This document shows, piece after piece, positions 9,718 through 20,492 of a stretch of DNA of 64,000 nt (the stretch's first letter is position 1; the number at the start of each line of letters is the position of its first letter). The notes under the pieces are model-generated. The model made no database searches and was not told the DNA's origin. It saw nothing but the letters and a program-made list of their open reading frames with translations. This DNA is from Brevibacillus laterosporus (GTDB lineage Bacteria; Bacillota; Bacilli; Brevibacillales; Brevibacillaceae). The DNA lies in the NCBI RefSeq assembly GCF_030489605.1, contig NZ_JAUKFY010000007.1, positions 62,001 to 126,000 of the forward strand. The letters run 5' to 3'. Both the position numbers and the translations under genes were made by a program.

Positions 9718-10269
9718 CTACCCTTCCATTTTCATGTCTTCAATTACTAAATTCGTATTCGTAAAGACGCAAATTTCAGCGGCGGTTAAAAGACTGGCTT
9801 CAGCAATCTGCCGAGCAGTAAGCTCTGGCGCATATTTTTTCAAAGCCCGTCCCGCTGCAAGGGCAAAATTGCCGCCTGATCCGATGGCTAGTATGCCGTC
9901 GTCCGGTTCAATAATTTCACCATTACCTGAGATTAAAAGAAGATGCCTGCGATTGCACACAATCATCATGGCCTCCAAACGGCGCAATATTTTATCCGAA
10001 CGCCATTCTTTAGCAAGCTCGACCGCCGATCTCTGTAAATTCCCATGATACTCTTCCAGTTTGCCTTCAAAAAGTTCAAACAAGGTAATTGCATCAGCTA
10101 CAGAGCCAGCAAATCCTGCCATAACTTCCTCTCGATATAGTCTTCGTACTTTTTTGGCTGTATTTTTCATTACCATACTGTTGCCAAACGTAACCTGACC
10201 GTCTCCTGCCATCGCCGCTTCACCCTTATGCTGGATGGCAAAAATGGTTGTAGCATGAAATTGTTCCAT
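9718..10269 (-). CDS. hslV: ATP-dependent protease peptidase subunit HslV (ClpQ)
   Basis: 183 residues, proteasome-beta-like peptidase that forms a double ring with HslU. Conserved family blocks are [29 protein letters not shown] and [15 protein letters not shown]. In Escherichia coli the mature N-terminal Thr of TTIV is catalytic. Here the reading begins MEQFHATTI, so the equivalent Thr is at residue 7 and would have to be exposed by processing. As I recall, the Bacillus subtilis protein begins with Ser after Met removal; that Ser is absent here, where residue 2 is Glu. I see no later start codon that would expose the Thr. Confidence 0.97.
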   Translation of the reverse strand: MEQFHATTIFAIQHKGEAAMAGDGQVTFGNSMVMKNTAKKVRRLYREEVMAGFAGSVADAITLFELFEGKLEEYHGNLQRSAVELAKEWRSDKILRRLEAMMIVCNRRHLLLISGNGEIIEPDDGILAIGSGGNFALAAGRALKKYAPELTARQIAEASLLTAAEICVFTNTNLVIEDMKMEG

Positions 10270-10275
10270 AGTCGT

Positions 10276-11202
10276 TCACCCCCTGTGAAAATTTGCACGC
10301 GGATGTGCAGTATCGTATACCTCGCGTAATCTTTCTTTTGTAATGTGAGTGTATACTTGTGTAGTGGAGATATTCACATGTCCTAATAGCTCTTGTACCG
10401 TCCGCAAATCTGCCCCTGCATTAAGTAAATGAGTAGCAAAAGAATGACGGAAACTGTGCGGTGAAATCCCTAGATGAAGGGCTGCTTTCTGTAGATACTT
10501 ATCTACCATTCGGCGTACACTACGATCAGATAAAGGGGTTCCCCTATAATTTAACAAGAGTATCGGGTTATCTTTTTCAGCCTTGGCTAATAGCTTCGGA
10601 CGACCTGCCTGTAAGTATTCTTGCATAGCTTTGATAGCAAAACTCCCAATTGGCACATATCTTTCCTTAGCACCTTTACCGAACACAAGAGCAATTCCGT
10701 TCTGAAGGTCAACATCACTAATAGACATTGTTACCAACTCAGACACGCGCATTCCACTTGCATATAAAAGCTCCATAATAAGGAAATCACGAAGGCCAAG
10801 CGGTGTAGATGTATCAATTACTCCCAATAGAGCTTCTATTTCATGCGGATACATAAAGGTAGGTAGCTTCTTCTCTACTTTTGGTGTAGACACCATTTGA
10901 AAAGGATTTTGATCCAAATGTTCTTCACGCATTAAAAAGCGGTAAAAGCTCCGCAAGCTAGACAATTTTCTCGCAATACTTCGACGGGAAAGACCTTTTC
11001 TCGCAAGATGAGCTAAAAAAGACCGACCATGTAAATAAGAAACAGCAGCAAATTCATTGATTTGTTGCTGTTTCATAAATACGACAAATTCATTGATATC
11101 TGCTACGTATTGCTTCAGCGTATGAGGAGAGACGTTTTTTTCCACCTTTAGGTAATGGATGTAAGATGTGATCCATGCGGAAAACTCTGATGAATTGTCC
11201 AT
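10276..11202 (-). CDS. xerC: Site-specific tyrosine recombinase XerC
   Basis: 308 residues. XerC acts with a second Xer protein at the dif site to resolve chromosome dimers. The N-terminal SAM-like domain includes NVSPHTLKQYVADINEF. The C-terminal catalytic domain has the R-K-H-R-H-Y set: Arg in YASGMRVSELV, Lys in FGKGAKERYV, HSFRHSFATHLL, LLGHVNISTTQVYTHI with the nucleophilic Tyr. Its place between trmFO and hslV is the Bacillus codV position, so it is the housekeeping Xer enzyme, not a phage integrase. Confidence 0.95.
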   Translation of the reverse strand: MDNSSEFSAWITSYIHYLKVEKNVSPHTLKQYVADINEFVVFMKQQQINEFAAVSYLHGRSFLAHLARKGLSRRSIARKLSSLRSFYRFLMREEHLDQNPFQMVSTPKVEKKLPTFMYPHEIEALLGVIDTSTPLGLRDFLIMELLYASGMRVSELVTMSISDVDLQNGIALVFGKGAKERYVPIGSFAIKAMQEYLQAGRPKLLAKAEKDNPILLLNYRGTPLSDRSVRRMVDKYLQKAALHLGISPHSFRHSFATHLLNAGADLRTVQELLGHVNISTTQVYTHITKERLREVYDTAHPRANFHRG

Positions 11203-11263
11203 CTGAGATGTACTCCTCCCAAATCACATATATAGTAACATAGCGTTAAACAATGAAACAACT

Positions 11264-12577
11264 TTAATTATGTCTTTTATGTGTAAAATTCTGAATACTG
11301 CCAAGCGCCCGTTCAGCAAGCTTTTCGTTTTTTTCCTTTTTGTTCCTAATTTTAATTCCTAAACTTGGCAAAAGACCAAAATTAGCGTTCATTGGCTGGA
11401 AATGTTTGGCGTTGGTTGTTGTGATATAATGTGCCATACTGCCCATTACGGTTTCAACCGGAAGAATCATTAGCTCTTCACCCTTAGCAAGACGCGCTGC
11501 ATTGATACCCGCCAGTAACCCAGAAGCCGCAGACTCAACATAACCCTCAACACCGGTCATCTGTCCAGCAAAAAACAAACTATCCCTATCTTTATATTGA
11601 TAAGTTGGTCGTAGCAGCTTTGGTGAGTTGATAAATGTATTGCGATGCATAACCCCATAGCGAATGATTTCACAATTTTCCAGTCCTGGAATCATTTGAA
11701 AAACTCTCTTTTGCTCTGGCCATTTCAAATGAGTCTGAAAACCTACTATGTTATACAAAGTTGCAGCACTATTGTCTTGTCTTAACTGAATAACAGCATG
11801 TGGTTGTTCCCCAGTACGTGGGTCTATTAGCCCTACTGGTTTTAAAGGACCAAACAGCATGGTTTGCCGCCCGCGGGAAGCCATGACCTCAATCGGCATG
11901 CATCCTTCGAAAAAGACCTCTTTTTCAAATTCCTTTAGAGGAACGGTTTCTGCAGAAATTAATGCATCATAAAAACGATTAAATTCCTCTTCGTTCATTG
12001 GGCAGTTTAAGTATGCCGCTTCCCCTTTATCATACCGCGAAGCAACAAACACTTTTTCCATGTCAATTGAATCCTTCTCGATAATAGGCGCCGCTGCATC
12101 ATAGAAATACAGATACTCTTCTCCCGTAAGCTGCTTTAATTTGTCAGAAAGTGCTGGGGAAGTAAGCGGACCAGATGCAACGATCACAATACCCTCTGGA
12201 ATCTCCGTAATTTCTTCATTAATTACCTCAATTAACGGATGGTTACGTACAGATTCCGTAACATACTCTGCAAATTCATGACGATCAACAGCCAAGGCTC
12301 CGCCAGCAGGAACCTGGCATCGGTCGGCTGCCTTCATGATTACAGAATCAAATTGACGCATTTCTTCTTTTAAAACCCCAACGGCATTGGTTAATGAATT
12401 AGCTCTAAGCGAATTGCTGCAAACCAATTCAGCAAATTTATCTGTGTGGTGCGCAGGAGTTTGCTTAACCGGTCTCATTTCGTACAGCTTTACAGAAACA
12501 CCAGCCTGAGCAATTTGCCAAGCAGCTTCACTCCCGGCAAGACCTGCTCCAACCACGGTTACAAAAGGTTGTGTCAT
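11264..12577 (-). CDS. trmFO: Folate-dependent tRNA (uracil-54-C5) methyltransferase TrmFO
   Basis: 437 residues. TrmFO makes ribothymidine at position 54 of tRNA using methylenetetrahydrofolate and FAD. The FAD-binding motif [14 protein letters not shown] is at about residues 10-23, the family motif [24 protein letters not shown] follows, and [22 protein letters not shown] lies near the C-terminus. It follows topA by about 60 bases and was formerly annotated gid. Confidence 0.98.
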   Translation of the reverse strand: MTQPFVTVVGAGLAGSEAAWQIAQAGVSVKLYEMRPVKQTPAHHTDKFAELVCSNSLRANSLTNAVGVLKEEMRQFDSVIMKAADRCQVPAGGALAVDRHEFAEYVTESVRNHPLIEVINEEITEIPEGIVIVASGPLTSPALSDKLKQLTGEEYLYFYDAAAPIIEKDSIDMEKVFVASRYDKGEAAYLNCPMNEEEFNRFYDALISAETVPLKEFEKEVFFEGCMPIEVMASRGRQTMLFGPLKPVGLIDPRTGEQPHAVIQLRQDNSAATLYNIVGFQTHLKWPEQKRVFQMIPGLENCEIIRYGVMHRNTFINSPKLLRPTYQYKDRDSLFFAGQMTGVEGYVESAASGLLAGINAARLAKGEELMILPVETVMGSMAHYITTTNAKHFQPMNANFGLLPSLGIKIRNKKEKNEKLAERALGSIQNFTHKRHN

Positions 12578-12613
12578 GGTGAAAAATCCTCTCTATACCT
12601 ACTATTTAATTGA

Positions 12614-12645
12614 TCAGGGGAATAGAACAAAAAGTTCTAAGAATC
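12614..12645 (-). other. Hairpin overlapping the topA stop codon
   Basis: On the minus strand GGGGA..TAGAAC pairs with GTTCTA..TCCCC around a T-rich loop. The left arm covers the last topA codons and its stop. There is no T-run after the right arm, so it is not a typical terminator; it could act as an RNA-stability element or partial attenuator between topA and trmFO. Confidence 0.45.
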
Positions 12646-14715
12646 CCCTTCTTCTTCGTAATCACATTTTGTACAGACAATATTTACGCCTTGTTTTTTC
12701 CGTTTCTTTTCAACGAGCAACTCGCCACACTTTGGACAAGGTCTGGAAATTGGTTTATCCCAGGATAAAAATTCACATTCCGGATAGTTGGTGCATCCAT
12801 AGAAAATACGATTCTTTTTGCTTTTACGCTCGACTACCTCACCATCTTTACAGCTAGGGCATTTAACACCGATATGTTTGACAATTGGTTTGGTATTTCT
12901 ACAGTCTGGAAAACCAGAACAAGCGAGGAACTTTCCGAAGCGCCCTAATTTGTAAACCAAATGCTTGCCGCATAGTTCACAAATCTCATCAGACACCTCA
13001 TCCTTTAGTTCCACTTCCTTCATTTCTTCTTCTGCAACTTTAACCCGTTCAGAGAAGCCTTGATAGAAAGAATCGAGAACCTTTACCCAGTCTGCTACCC
13101 CTTCCTCAACCTGATCCAGCCCGCCTTCCATTCCAGATGTAAATTCTACATCTAAAATCTCAGGGAAAAACTCTTCAATCAAAGAGATGACGATTTGACC
13201 AAGTTCGGTAGGTATAAACCTCTTCTCTTCTAAAGCAACGTATCCACGCTTTTGAATTGTTTCTAGAGTAGGAGCATAGGTGGATGGACGACCAATTCCG
13301 TTTTCCTCTAACGTTTTGACCAATCTTGCTTCTGTATAACGTGGCGGCGGCTGTGTAAAATGCTGTTTTGGCTCAATGGTTCTCTCAGATAAAATCTGAC
13401 CTTCTTCGATTGGAGGTAACAGCTTATCATCTTCATTGGAACCGTCATCATTTCCCTCAATATACACTTTCATAAAGCCTGCAAATTGTACTTTAGAACC
13501 GCTGGCGCGAAACATCACACCATTGTTTTCTATGTCTACGCTCATTGTATCGAGAACGGCTGAAGCCATTTGGCTTGCTAAAAAACGTTCCCATATTAAG
13601 CGATACAATCGCAGTTGATCTCGACTTAAGTACTCCTTCATGTCATCAGGTGTACGCAAGACAGACGTAGGGCGAACTGCTTCATGTGCATCCTGAGCAT
13701 TTTCCTTCTTAGGTGCTTGACGAGGTTCCTTTACAGAAAACTCCTGCCCATAATGATTGATTATGAATTCCTTCGCTTCGTCTTGAGCAGTTTGGGATAC
13801 GCGTGTTGAGTCTGTACGCATATACGTAATTAAACCAACCGTACCTTCTTTGCCTAAATCAATACCTTCGTATAGTTGTTGAGCAATCATCATCGTCTTA
13901 GCAGTACGGAAATTCAGCTTACGAGCAGCTTCCTGTTGCAAGGAACTCGTGATAAAAGCAGGAGCCGGATGACGCTTGCGTTCCTTCTTTTGCACTTTTA
14001 CGACTCTGTATTCGTCTTTCTTGATTTTTCTCAAAATCTCTTGGACATTCTCTTCTGAAGAGAGTTCTACCTTTTCGTTAGCATATCCATAAAAACGAGC
14101 TTCAAATGGTTTTTTATTGGATTCTAATGTAGACGTAATCGTCCAATACTCTTCTGGAATAAACTGCTGAATCTCTTTTTCTCGATCGTTTATCATTTTT
14201 ACTGTTACAGATTGAACACGACCTGCACTCAAGCCCTTCCGTACCTTTTTCCATAGGATAGGACTAATATTATAGCCCACGAGACGGTCTAAAATTCTGC
14301 GAGCTTGTTGAGCGTGAACCAAATCCATATTAATGTGTCTCGGATGCTTAAATGCATCTTTAATAGCTTCTTTCGTGATTTCATTAAACACAACACGCAG
14401 AGGCTTAGTCATATCAAGACCAAGATATGTGGCTAAATGCCAAGCAATAGCTTCCCCTTCACGATCCGGGTCGGCTGCGAGATATACTTTAGTCGCTTTC
14501 TTAGCTGCATCTTTCAATCCTTTTAAAATGTCACCTTTACCACGAATGGTTATGTATTTGGGTTCAAAATGGTTACCAACATCAACCCCCATTTGACTTT
14601 TAGGGAGGTCGCGCACATGGCCCATTGACGCTTTCACGACATATTTGCTGCCCAGATATTTACCTATCGTCTTTGCTTTCGCCGGGGACTCGACGATAAC
14701 GAGAGTATCAGCCAT
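12637..14715 (-). CDS. topA: DNA topoisomerase I (type IA)
   Basis: 692 residues when started at the ATG of [15 protein letters not shown] (14715), the invariant TopA opening; an upstream ATG at 14781 adds 22 unlike residues. TopA relaxes negative supercoils. The Toprim domain carries ESPAKAKTI and [10 protein letters not shown], and the catalytic Tyr lies in [14 protein letters not shown]. The C-terminus has three zinc-binding modules ([44 protein letters not shown]). It lies between dprA and trmFO in the usual Firmicute order. Confidence 0.98.
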   Translation of the reverse strand: MADTLVIVESPAKAKTIGKYLGSKYVVKASMGHVRDLPKSQMGVDVGNHFEPKYITIRGKGDILKGLKDAAKKATKVYLAADPDREGEAIAWHLATYLGLDMTKPLRVVFNEITKEAIKDAFKHPRHINMDLVHAQQARRILDRLVGYNISPILWKKVRKGLSAGRVQSVTVKMINDREKEIQQFIPEEYWTITSTLESNKKPFEARFYGYANEKVELSSEENVQEILRKIKKDEYRVVKVQKKERKRHPAPAFITSSLQQEAARKLNFRTAKTMMIAQQLYEGIDLGKEGTVGLITYMRTDSTRVSQTAQDEAKEFIINHYGQEFSVKEPRQAPKKENAQDAHEAVRPTSVLRTPDDMKEYLSRDQLRLYRLIWERFLASQMASAVLDTMSVDIENNGVMFRASGSKVQFAGFMKVYIEGNDDGSNEDDKLLPPIEEGQILSERTIEPKQHFTQPPPRYTEARLVKTLEENGIGRPSTYAPTLETIQKRGYVALEEKRFIPTELGQIVISLIEEFFPEILDVEFTSGMEGGLDQVEEGVADWVKVLDSFYQGFSERVKVAEEEMKEVELKDEVSDEICELCGKHLVYKLGRFGKFLACSGFPDCRNTKPIVKHIGVKCPSCKDGEVVERKSKKNRIFYGCTNYPECEFLSWDKPISRPCPKCGELLVEKKRKKQGVNIVCTKCDYEEEGDS

Positions 14716-14799
14716 TCTATTTTTTTCCCCCTTACAAAATGAATCTCCCCTATTATTCAATACGGGATATCCATTTGTCAAACTTCTAATATTTTCCTT

Positions 14800-15888
14800 C
14801 TACACTTTTCTTCTTCTATAAAATTGTCCAGCTTCCTCTTCAATCAAACCTTTCCCTACCAATAAAAGTAAAAAAACATGAAAATCACTCTGAAATTCCT
14901 TTGCTATTTTACCCTTGATCTCATCAATATGAAGACTTTTTTCCTGCATACTTGACAATAGTGCTATTTCACCTGCTGATAAATCTATCTCCTTCGTATC
15001 TACAGATTTTTTCTGAAATGTAGATTGTAAATGATAAGGCAGTTCCTCTATGATATCTTCCAATGAACCTATTAATTTCGCTCCCTCTTTAATTAAGCAA
15101 TGAGTCCCTTCACTTCCTTTAGCAAAGATGGAGCCAGGAACAGCAAAAACCTCTCTATTTTGTTCCAGTGCACAACGCGCCGTAATAAGTGATCCGCTTT
15201 TCTCTGCTGCCTCTACAACTATTGTCCCCCAACAAAGCCCGCTAATAATCCGATTGCGTTCAGGAAAAAAACCAGTCCTCGGAGCTTTTGCTTCTGAATA
15301 TTCAGATATAAGCAATCCATGCTGTACCATTTGCGTATATAATACCCTATTTTGAGCGGGATAAATCCGATCCAGTCCGTTTCCAAGAACACCAATTGTT
15401 TCCGCCCGATGCTGGAGGGCAGTCTGATGTGCTATGGTGTCAATTCCTTTCGCTACCCCCGACACAATAACCATGCCAGATTCAACTAAACTACTCACCA
15501 GCATCTTACAAGCATCTCGACCATAAGCTGAAGGATTTCTTGTTCCCACAACTCCAATTGAGATTTTATGCAGCAGTTCTAAATTCCCGCGATAATATAA
15601 AAGGATGGGAGGATCAGGTATCTCGCGTAAATTCTCTGGATACTCTCGATCCCAATATGTAATAAATTGGATTTTCTTCCGTTCTCTTTCTACTTTATCC
15701 TCATACACCTGTTTTGTAGTGAGATTAGTAAGAAAGCTCCCGTCTTCCTTTCTGTTTCGGAGCCAATCTAAGTTATAAGGAGGTTCAAAGCCTCTCTTTT
15801 CTTCATAAATAGCCCACAAAGCTTTTCGCCCTATTCCATGCTGTCTACTCAATGTATATACCCAATCACGTTCCTCTAGCACTCTCAT
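14800..15888 (-). CDS. dprA: DNA-processing protein DprA (Smf)
   Basis: 362 residues. DprA loads RecA on incoming single-stranded DNA during transformation. The Rossmann-like core is clear: GVVGTRNPSAYG, VIVSGVAKGIDTIAH, GVLGNGLDRIYP, FPERNRIISGL, VVEAAEKSGSLITA. A short N-terminal helical domain (HGIGRKALWAIY) precedes it and a winged-helix-like C-terminus (LSAGEIALLSSM) follows. It sits between sucD and topA as in Bacillus subtilis, with its own likely promoter. Confidence 0.96.
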   Translation of the reverse strand: MRVLEERDWVYTLSRQHGIGRKALWAIYEEKRGFEPPYNLDWLRNRKEDGSFLTNLTTKQVYEDKVERERKKIQFITYWDREYPENLREIPDPPILLYYRGNLELLHKISIGVVGTRNPSAYGRDACKMLVSSLVESGMVIVSGVAKGIDTIAHQTALQHRAETIGVLGNGLDRIYPAQNRVLYTQMVQHGLLISEYSEAKAPRTGFFPERNRIISGLCWGTIVVEAAEKSGSLITARCALEQNREVFAVPGSIFAKGSEGTHCLIKEGAKLIGSLEDIIEELPYHLQSTFQKKSVDTKEIDLSAGEIALLSSMQEKSLHIDEIKGKIAKEFQSDFHVFLLLLVGKGLIEEEAGQFYRRRKV

Positions 15889-15913
15889 CTGCCTTCACTC
15901 TTTCTTTTTCTTC

Positions 15914-15943
15914 ATTATAAAAAGAGTAAGAGGGGTAGCACAA
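15914..15943 (-). promoter_or_regulatory. Candidate sigmaA promoter of dprA
   Basis: Minus strand: a perfect -10 TATAAT (15914-15919) with a partial -35 TTGTGC (15938-15943) at an 18-base spacing, about 26 bases ahead of the dprA start. T-rich sequence just upstream (15944-15965) may also end sucD transcription, though I see no clean stem there. Confidence 0.5.
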
Positions 15944-16030
15944 AAATAAAAACAAAAAGCCAAGCAAACCCAAACCTCTCTCCAAGTCTTGTTTTTGGAG
16001 CAGTTTAGTCTGTTGACTTTTTGTAACCAA

Positions 16031-16933
16031 TTATTTATTCATTACTTTATCTAGCATACCTTTTTCTGTCAGGAATTCTACTAATGTTTCACCGATAACA
16101 GCAGGAGTTTTAGCAACACGTACACCGCATTCCTCTAGTTTCGCAATTTTCTCAGCGGCTGTTCCCTTACCACCTGAGATAATCGCTCCTGCATGACCCA
16201 TACGTTTGCCTGGAGGGGCTGTTTGACCACCGATGAATCCAACCACCGGCTTTTTCATGTTAGCTGCAATCCACTCAGCCGCTTCCTCTTCTGCTGTACC
16301 CCCGATTTCTCCGATCATAATAACCGCTTCTGTATCAGGATCTTCATTAAATAATGATAATACATCGATAAAATTAGTGCCGTTTACTGGGTCGCCACCA
16401 ATACCAACTGCTGTTGATTGGCCCATACCACGCGTTGTCGTTTGATGAACTGCTTCATATGTCAATGTACCGGAGCGGGATACAATCCCCACTTTGCCTG
16501 GTGTATGGATATAACCTGGCATAATCCCGATTTTACACTCCCCTGGAGTAATGACCCCTGGGCAGTTCGGACCGATTAAACGCGTCTTTTTGCCTTCCAT
16601 GTAGCGTTTTACTTTAACCATATCAAGAACAGGAATTCCTTCAGTAATGCAAATAACTAAATCTAGATCGGCATCTACTGCTTCCATGATGGCATCTGCT
16701 GCACCTGCTGGCGGTACGTAGATTACAGAGACAGTGGCTCCTGTTTTTTCTACAGCTTCCACAACGGTATCAAAAATTGGAATCCCGTCTACTTCTTGTC
16801 CACCTTTTCCAGCGCGTACTCCACCTACCATTTGTGTTCCGTATTCAACAGCACCGCGAGTATGGAACAAAGCTGTAGAGCCTGTAATCCCCTGTGTAAT
16901 CACTTTCGTATTTTTATTAATTAAAATACTCAT
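16031..16933 (-). CDS. sucD: Succinyl-CoA ligase (ADP-forming), alpha subunit
   Basis: 300 residues. With SucC it interconverts succinyl-CoA and succinate with substrate-level phosphorylation in the TCA cycle. The CoA-binding Rossmann motif is [19 protein letters not shown], and the phosphohistidine site is [14 protein letters not shown] near residue 246. It starts 54 bases after sucC and is the second gene of the sucCD pair. Confidence 0.98.
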   Translation of the reverse strand: MSILINKNTKVITQGITGSTALFHTRGAVEYGTQMVGGVRAGKGGQEVDGIPIFDTVVEAVEKTGATVSVIYVPPAGAADAIMEAVDADLDLVICITEGIPVLDMVKVKRYMEGKKTRLIGPNCPGVITPGECKIGIMPGYIHTPGKVGIVSRSGTLTYEAVHQTTTRGMGQSTAVGIGGDPVNGTNFIDVLSLFNEDPDTEAVIMIGEIGGTAEEEAAEWIAANMKKPVVGFIGGQTAPPGKRMGHAGAIISGGKGTAAEKIAKLEECGVRVAKTPAVIGETLVEFLTEKGMLDKVMNK

Positions 16934-16987
16934 CGCGTATGTTTCCCACCTTTTTATCGTCTTCTTGCTTCTGTAACGGACAACATC

Positions 16988-18148
16988 CTACTTTACGAGA
17001 GCAACGATTTTCTCGGCTCCATCAGCCATGGAATCAGCTGCAACGATATCTAATCCTGAATCCTTCAGAATTTGTTTGCCAAGCTCAACGTTTGTACCTT
17101 CCAGACGAACGACTAGAGGTTTGTCCAAACTTACTTGTTTCGCCGCTGCTACTACACCGCTCGCGATAATGTCACATTTCATAATACCACCAAAGATATT
17201 GATGAAAATACCTTTTACTTTAGGGTCTGACAGAATGATTTTGAAAGCTTCCGTTACTTTCTCTTCTGTTGCACCGCCCCCAACATCTAGGAAGTTAGCC
17301 GGATCGCCACCATAGAATTTAATAATATCCATGGTTGCCATTGCCAAACCAGCACCATTTACCATACAACCAATGTTACCATCCAGAGCGATATAGGATA
17401 GATCATATTTAGAGGCCTGAATCTCTTTTTCGTCTTCTTCTTCTAAATCACGTAATTCCACTACATCAGAATGACGATAGAGAGCATTGCTATCAAAGTT
17501 TAATTTTGCATCTAAAGCCATTACTTCGCCGTCACCTGTGACAACTAGTGGGTTAATTTCAGCGATGGAACAATCCTTGTCAACAAATGTTTGATATAAG
17601 CTCATCATGAAACTAGCTGCTTTATTGACTAACTCAGCAGGAATATTGATCGCAAAAGCCAAGCGGCGAGCTTGGAATGGCAGTAAACCCGTAACAGGAT
17701 CAATTACTTCTTTAAAGATCTTCTCAGGTGTATGAGCTGCTACTTCTTCAATCTCCGTACCGCCTTCTTCTGATGCCATCATGACAACGCGATTGGTGGC
17801 GCGATCAACTACTACCCCTACGTAATATTCTTTCTTAATGTCACAGCCTTGCTCAATTAGTAAGCGCTTAACTTCTTTGCCTTCTGGACCTGTTTGGTGG
17901 GTTACAAGGACCTTACCAAGAATCTCGTTTGCATATGTACGGACTTCATCCAGATTCTTAGCGACCTTAACACCACCAGCTTTTCCGCGACCACCAGCAT
18001 GGATTTGTGCTTTTACCACTACGACCTGGGTGCCAAGCTCTTCTGCTGCTTTCACTGCTTCATCTACGGAAAAAGCTACTCGGCCTTCCGGTACCTTTAC
18101 CCCGTATTGTTTTAGTATCTGTTTTCCTTGATACTCATGAATGTTCAT
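16988..18148 (-). CDS. sucC: Succinyl-CoA ligase (ADP-forming), beta subunit
   Basis: 386 residues from the ATG of [17 protein letters not shown] at 18148, preceded by ATAGGAGG; a longer reading from 18250 is not supported by the family. The ATP-grasp domain ([18 protein letters not shown]) comes first, followed by the ligase domain with [13 protein letters not shown] and [13 protein letters not shown] possible -10 TATACT lies at 18193-18198 just after the terminator of the upstream lipoprotein gene, so sucCD probably has its own promoter. Confidence 0.98.
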   Translation of the reverse strand: MNIHEYQGKQILKQYGVKVPEGRVAFSVDEAVKAAEELGTQVVVVKAQIHAGGRGKAGGVKVAKNLDEVRTYANEILGKVLVTHQTGPEGKEVKRLLIEQGCDIKKEYYVGVVVDRATNRVVMMASEEGGTEIEEVAAHTPEKIFKEVIDPVTGLLPFQARRLAFAINIPAELVNKAASFMMSLYQTFVDKDCSIAEINPLVVTGDGEVMALDAKLNFDSNALYRHSDVVELRDLEEEDEKEIQASKYDLSYIALDGNIGCMVNGAGLAMATMDIIKFYGGDPANFLDVGGGATEEKVTEAFKIILSDPKVKGIFINIFGGIMKCDIIASGVVAAAKQVSLDKPLVVRLEGTNVELGKQILKDSGLDIVAADSMADGAEKIVALVK

Positions 18149-18215
18149 TCTGCAACCTCCTATGGCAGTTTGAATCAATAATGGTGAGCAAAAGTATAAT
18201 TTCTTGCTAGACCAA

Positions 18216-18244
18216 GCAAAAACCAGCCCCAAAAGGCTCTGGTC
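18216..18244 (-). terminator. Intrinsic terminator after the lipoprotein gene
   Basis: Minus strand: CCAGAGCC, a TTTT loop and GGGGCTGG (two central mismatches), then TTTTTGC. It lies about 100 bases past the lipoprotein stop and ahead of sucC. Confidence 0.6.
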
Positions 18245-18346
18245 GGACAAAAAGTGTCAATGTTATGACGTATTTATTTTACGATAAGATATGAAAAAAG
18301 TCACTCACTTAATGGTACGTTATCATTTATGAACTCAGTAAATTAT

Positions 18347-19414
18347 TTAGTCTTCTCTCGTAAATAGAATCGCTTCCAAATTCGGTTGTAAATTAGGCCA
18401 ATAGTATTTCTTTCCTTGATAAAAAACATAATTTCCTTCTATCTTCATCGGATATTGTTGTTTATTGATATAAAAGGTCAGATTCAATGATGCTGTGGAG
18501 CTTTCTTCTTGCCGCCACACGGTAGAAGTTGAAGGCTGAGTGCGTGAAAGCACACGAATTACTTGATGCATTCTGCCCTGCTGCATGAAATTCTGTTTGA
18601 TAAGATAAGCTTCTCGCTTATTGTCATGTGAGCGGTAATCTGCTTCTAATTGTGTTGCTTCATATAATTCTTCCCATACTGACTTTTTGGGACTATCTGG
18701 CAATAACTTGGATACAAGTTGATACAGGGAAGGATTTGCTTGATAATAAATCGTTTCCCTTCCTACCACACAGCGAAGCAATGTTGGCTGAAGGAGTTCA
18801 TAATGAGGTTCACTCGGTCGCTGAGGATCGTTCATCTGAAAGGCAGGATAAATCGGGTATGCCTGAACAGGTTGATCTAACATTTTGCTTTCTGCTAATA
18901 ACCTGATAGCCTCCTGGGCTACTGTCCCTTTCACTGTCAGGGTATTGGATTGGGGTAAATCCAGTGCTTTGAATTCTACCCCATCCAATTCTTGAACTCT
19001 TATGATAGCTAACCCAAGTTGCTTACGTGCAGTTTGGTAGAACACGCTGGCATTTTCACCACGATAGGTATTATTTGCATAGGTGAAGCCCTGCTCGCCA
19101 ATCTCCAAAACCAGTGGAGCCTCTTTTTGTCTATAGGCAATTAGTCTAAATTTAATTTCCTGATCCTGCAGCCTATCCTTGGACATGGTCAATGATAGAC
19201 GACTGCCGGTAAAATTTTTCTCAAATTCTTCTATAGATAGTGGTATTTCTTGTCCTGTTGTAGTGAGGACAGAGACTCCTTCCAATGCCTGAAAAACTTG
19301 TGAAAGGTCTACTTTTTCCTCATACCCATAGCCGTTTGACTGCGCAGAGCACCCAACAACGACAAGACAAGTCCATATAACGGACATTAAGCAAACATGC
19401 CAGCTTTTTTTCAC
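18347..19414 (-). CDS. Orphan lipoprotein, function unknown
   Basis: 355 residues, not recognised. The N-terminus is a lipoprotein signal peptide: basic MKKSW, a hydrophobic run, then the lipobox VVGC with Cys at residue 22, so the mature protein should be anchored on the outer face of the membrane. The rest is soluble, mixed alpha/beta and Gln-rich (DLSQVFQALEGVSVLTTTGQ, LNLTFYINKQQYPMKIEG); the C-terminal part reads like a beta-strand-rich domain (NYVFYQGKKYYWPNL). There is no catalytic motif I can name. It lies 36 bases after the AlbA_2-domain gene and may be co-transcribed with it. The block interrupts the Bacillus-type gene order. Confidence 0.75.
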   Translation of the reverse strand: MKKSWHVCLMSVIWTCLVVVGCSAQSNGYGYEEKVDLSQVFQALEGVSVLTTTGQEIPLSIEEFEKNFTGSRLSLTMSKDRLQDQEIKFRLIAYRQKEAPLVLEIGEQGFTYANNTYRGENASVFYQTARKQLGLAIIRVQELDGVEFKALDLPQSNTLTVKGTVAQEAIRLLAESKMLDQPVQAYPIYPAFQMNDPQRPSEPHYELLQPTLLRCVVGRETIYYQANPSLYQLVSKLLPDSPKKSVWEELYEATQLEADYRSHDNKREAYLIKQNFMQQGRMHQVIRVLSRTQPSTSTVWRQEESSTASLNLTFYINKQQYPMKIEGNYVFYQGKKYYWPNLQPNLEAILFTRED

Positions 19415-19450
19415 GCATGTCCCCTCCTAATCTACTTCTATGTTGTCTAT

Positions 19451-20344
19451 CTACAGCAGACCTAGACGACGGCTGATATCGCTGCCTAATCTACGCTTTA
19501 CATAAATTTCGCCGATTTGATGAGGGTCTTTGACAATAAAGGAACGATTGTTGGTTCGAATTGAGACATATTTCTCATTATTTTTATCAAGTCCGCATAT
19601 CAATTCATTGCCAACCTCTACGAATATACTAACTACAAATTTCCCCTCAACCTCTCGCAACGAGATTTTTGGAAAAGGATGTAATATCGGCGTAGTTTTA
19701 ATTTGAATATATTGAGTAATAGCAAGTAAGTATTTATCTGGATCACCATAATGGGCAAGCTCATCGTTCACGCCTATAATCTTTGAATCGTCGCTAATCC
19801 CTAAAAAGATATTTCCATTATTACTATTAGCAAACGCGACAATCGCTTTGATGATCGCTTGCTTTGAATGTAAGAAGTCCTGTTTAAATTCAATCATATC
19901 GTTCTCACCGAGCTTAGTAGCAATGATTGGGTCATCCAGCCTGCCTAGATGGCGAAAACGACTCAGTGCTCCTAGTCGATAAACATAATCCTCAAATAGA
20001 TCGGCCGGTAAGGATATATCTTCAATAACTGCATCCACCTTCTGCCATAGCTGATAGGTTTCTCCAGAAAAACACATATCGAATAAAACTGTGCTTCCTA
20101 ATGATTTCATGTTCATTCCAACTGCGACACTGTTACGAAAGGCAGGCTGATAAGTATCCACTCCCCTTACCTGCATAACTCCTTTTTCAATAAGGAAATC
20201 AAAATAGATACGCGGTAATACAAGTAACCGTTTAAGCAGCATTGGATGTAGGGAAGGAAGACGATCATGGAACAAATCAAACAGAATATCATTTTCTGAT
20301 ACACGATGGATCTCAGCAAGAAAAGTACATAAGGTTTTCATCAT
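19451..20344 (-). CDS. AlbA_2 (Schlafen-type) domain protein
   Basis: 297 residues. The C-terminal half (about 140-295) matches the AlbA_2/Schlafen fold: ENDMIEFKQDF, then AIIKAIVAFANSNNGNIFLGISDDSKIIGV, then a long strand-rich segment ending VSIRTNNRSFIVKDPHQIGE. This domain is often called a divergent AAA-4 ATP-binding domain and is found in bacterial regulators and defence-associated proteins. The N-terminal 135 residues are helical and unassigned. No helix-turn-helix follows the AlbA_2 part, unlike many homologues. It has a promoter upstream and a lipoprotein gene downstream. Role unknown. Confidence 0.8.
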   Translation of the reverse strand: MMKTLCTFLAEIHRVSENDILFDLFHDRLPSLHPMLLKRLLVLPRIYFDFLIEKGVMQVRGVDTYQPAFRNSVAVGMNMKSLGSTVLFDMCFSGETYQLWQKVDAVIEDISLPADLFEDYVYRLGALSRFRHLGRLDDPIIATKLGENDMIEFKQDFLHSKQAIIKAIVAFANSNNGNIFLGISDDSKIIGVNDELAHYGDPDKYLLAITQYIQIKTTPILHPFPKISLREVEGKFVVSIFVEVGNELICGLDKNNEKYVSIRTNNRSFIVKDPHQIGEIYVKRRLGSDISRRLGLL

Positions 20345-20492
20345 TCACCCCGTTGCTCCTCTATTGTTTTATGAAGATGTTCATTATGCACGCTTTTCGT
20401 TTAATCATTCATCCTGAATAAGGTTCCTTGCTCTTACATTCTTATTCCTTTTTAGTTTATGTTACCTATACTCATTTCAATTAATTTTTCTT

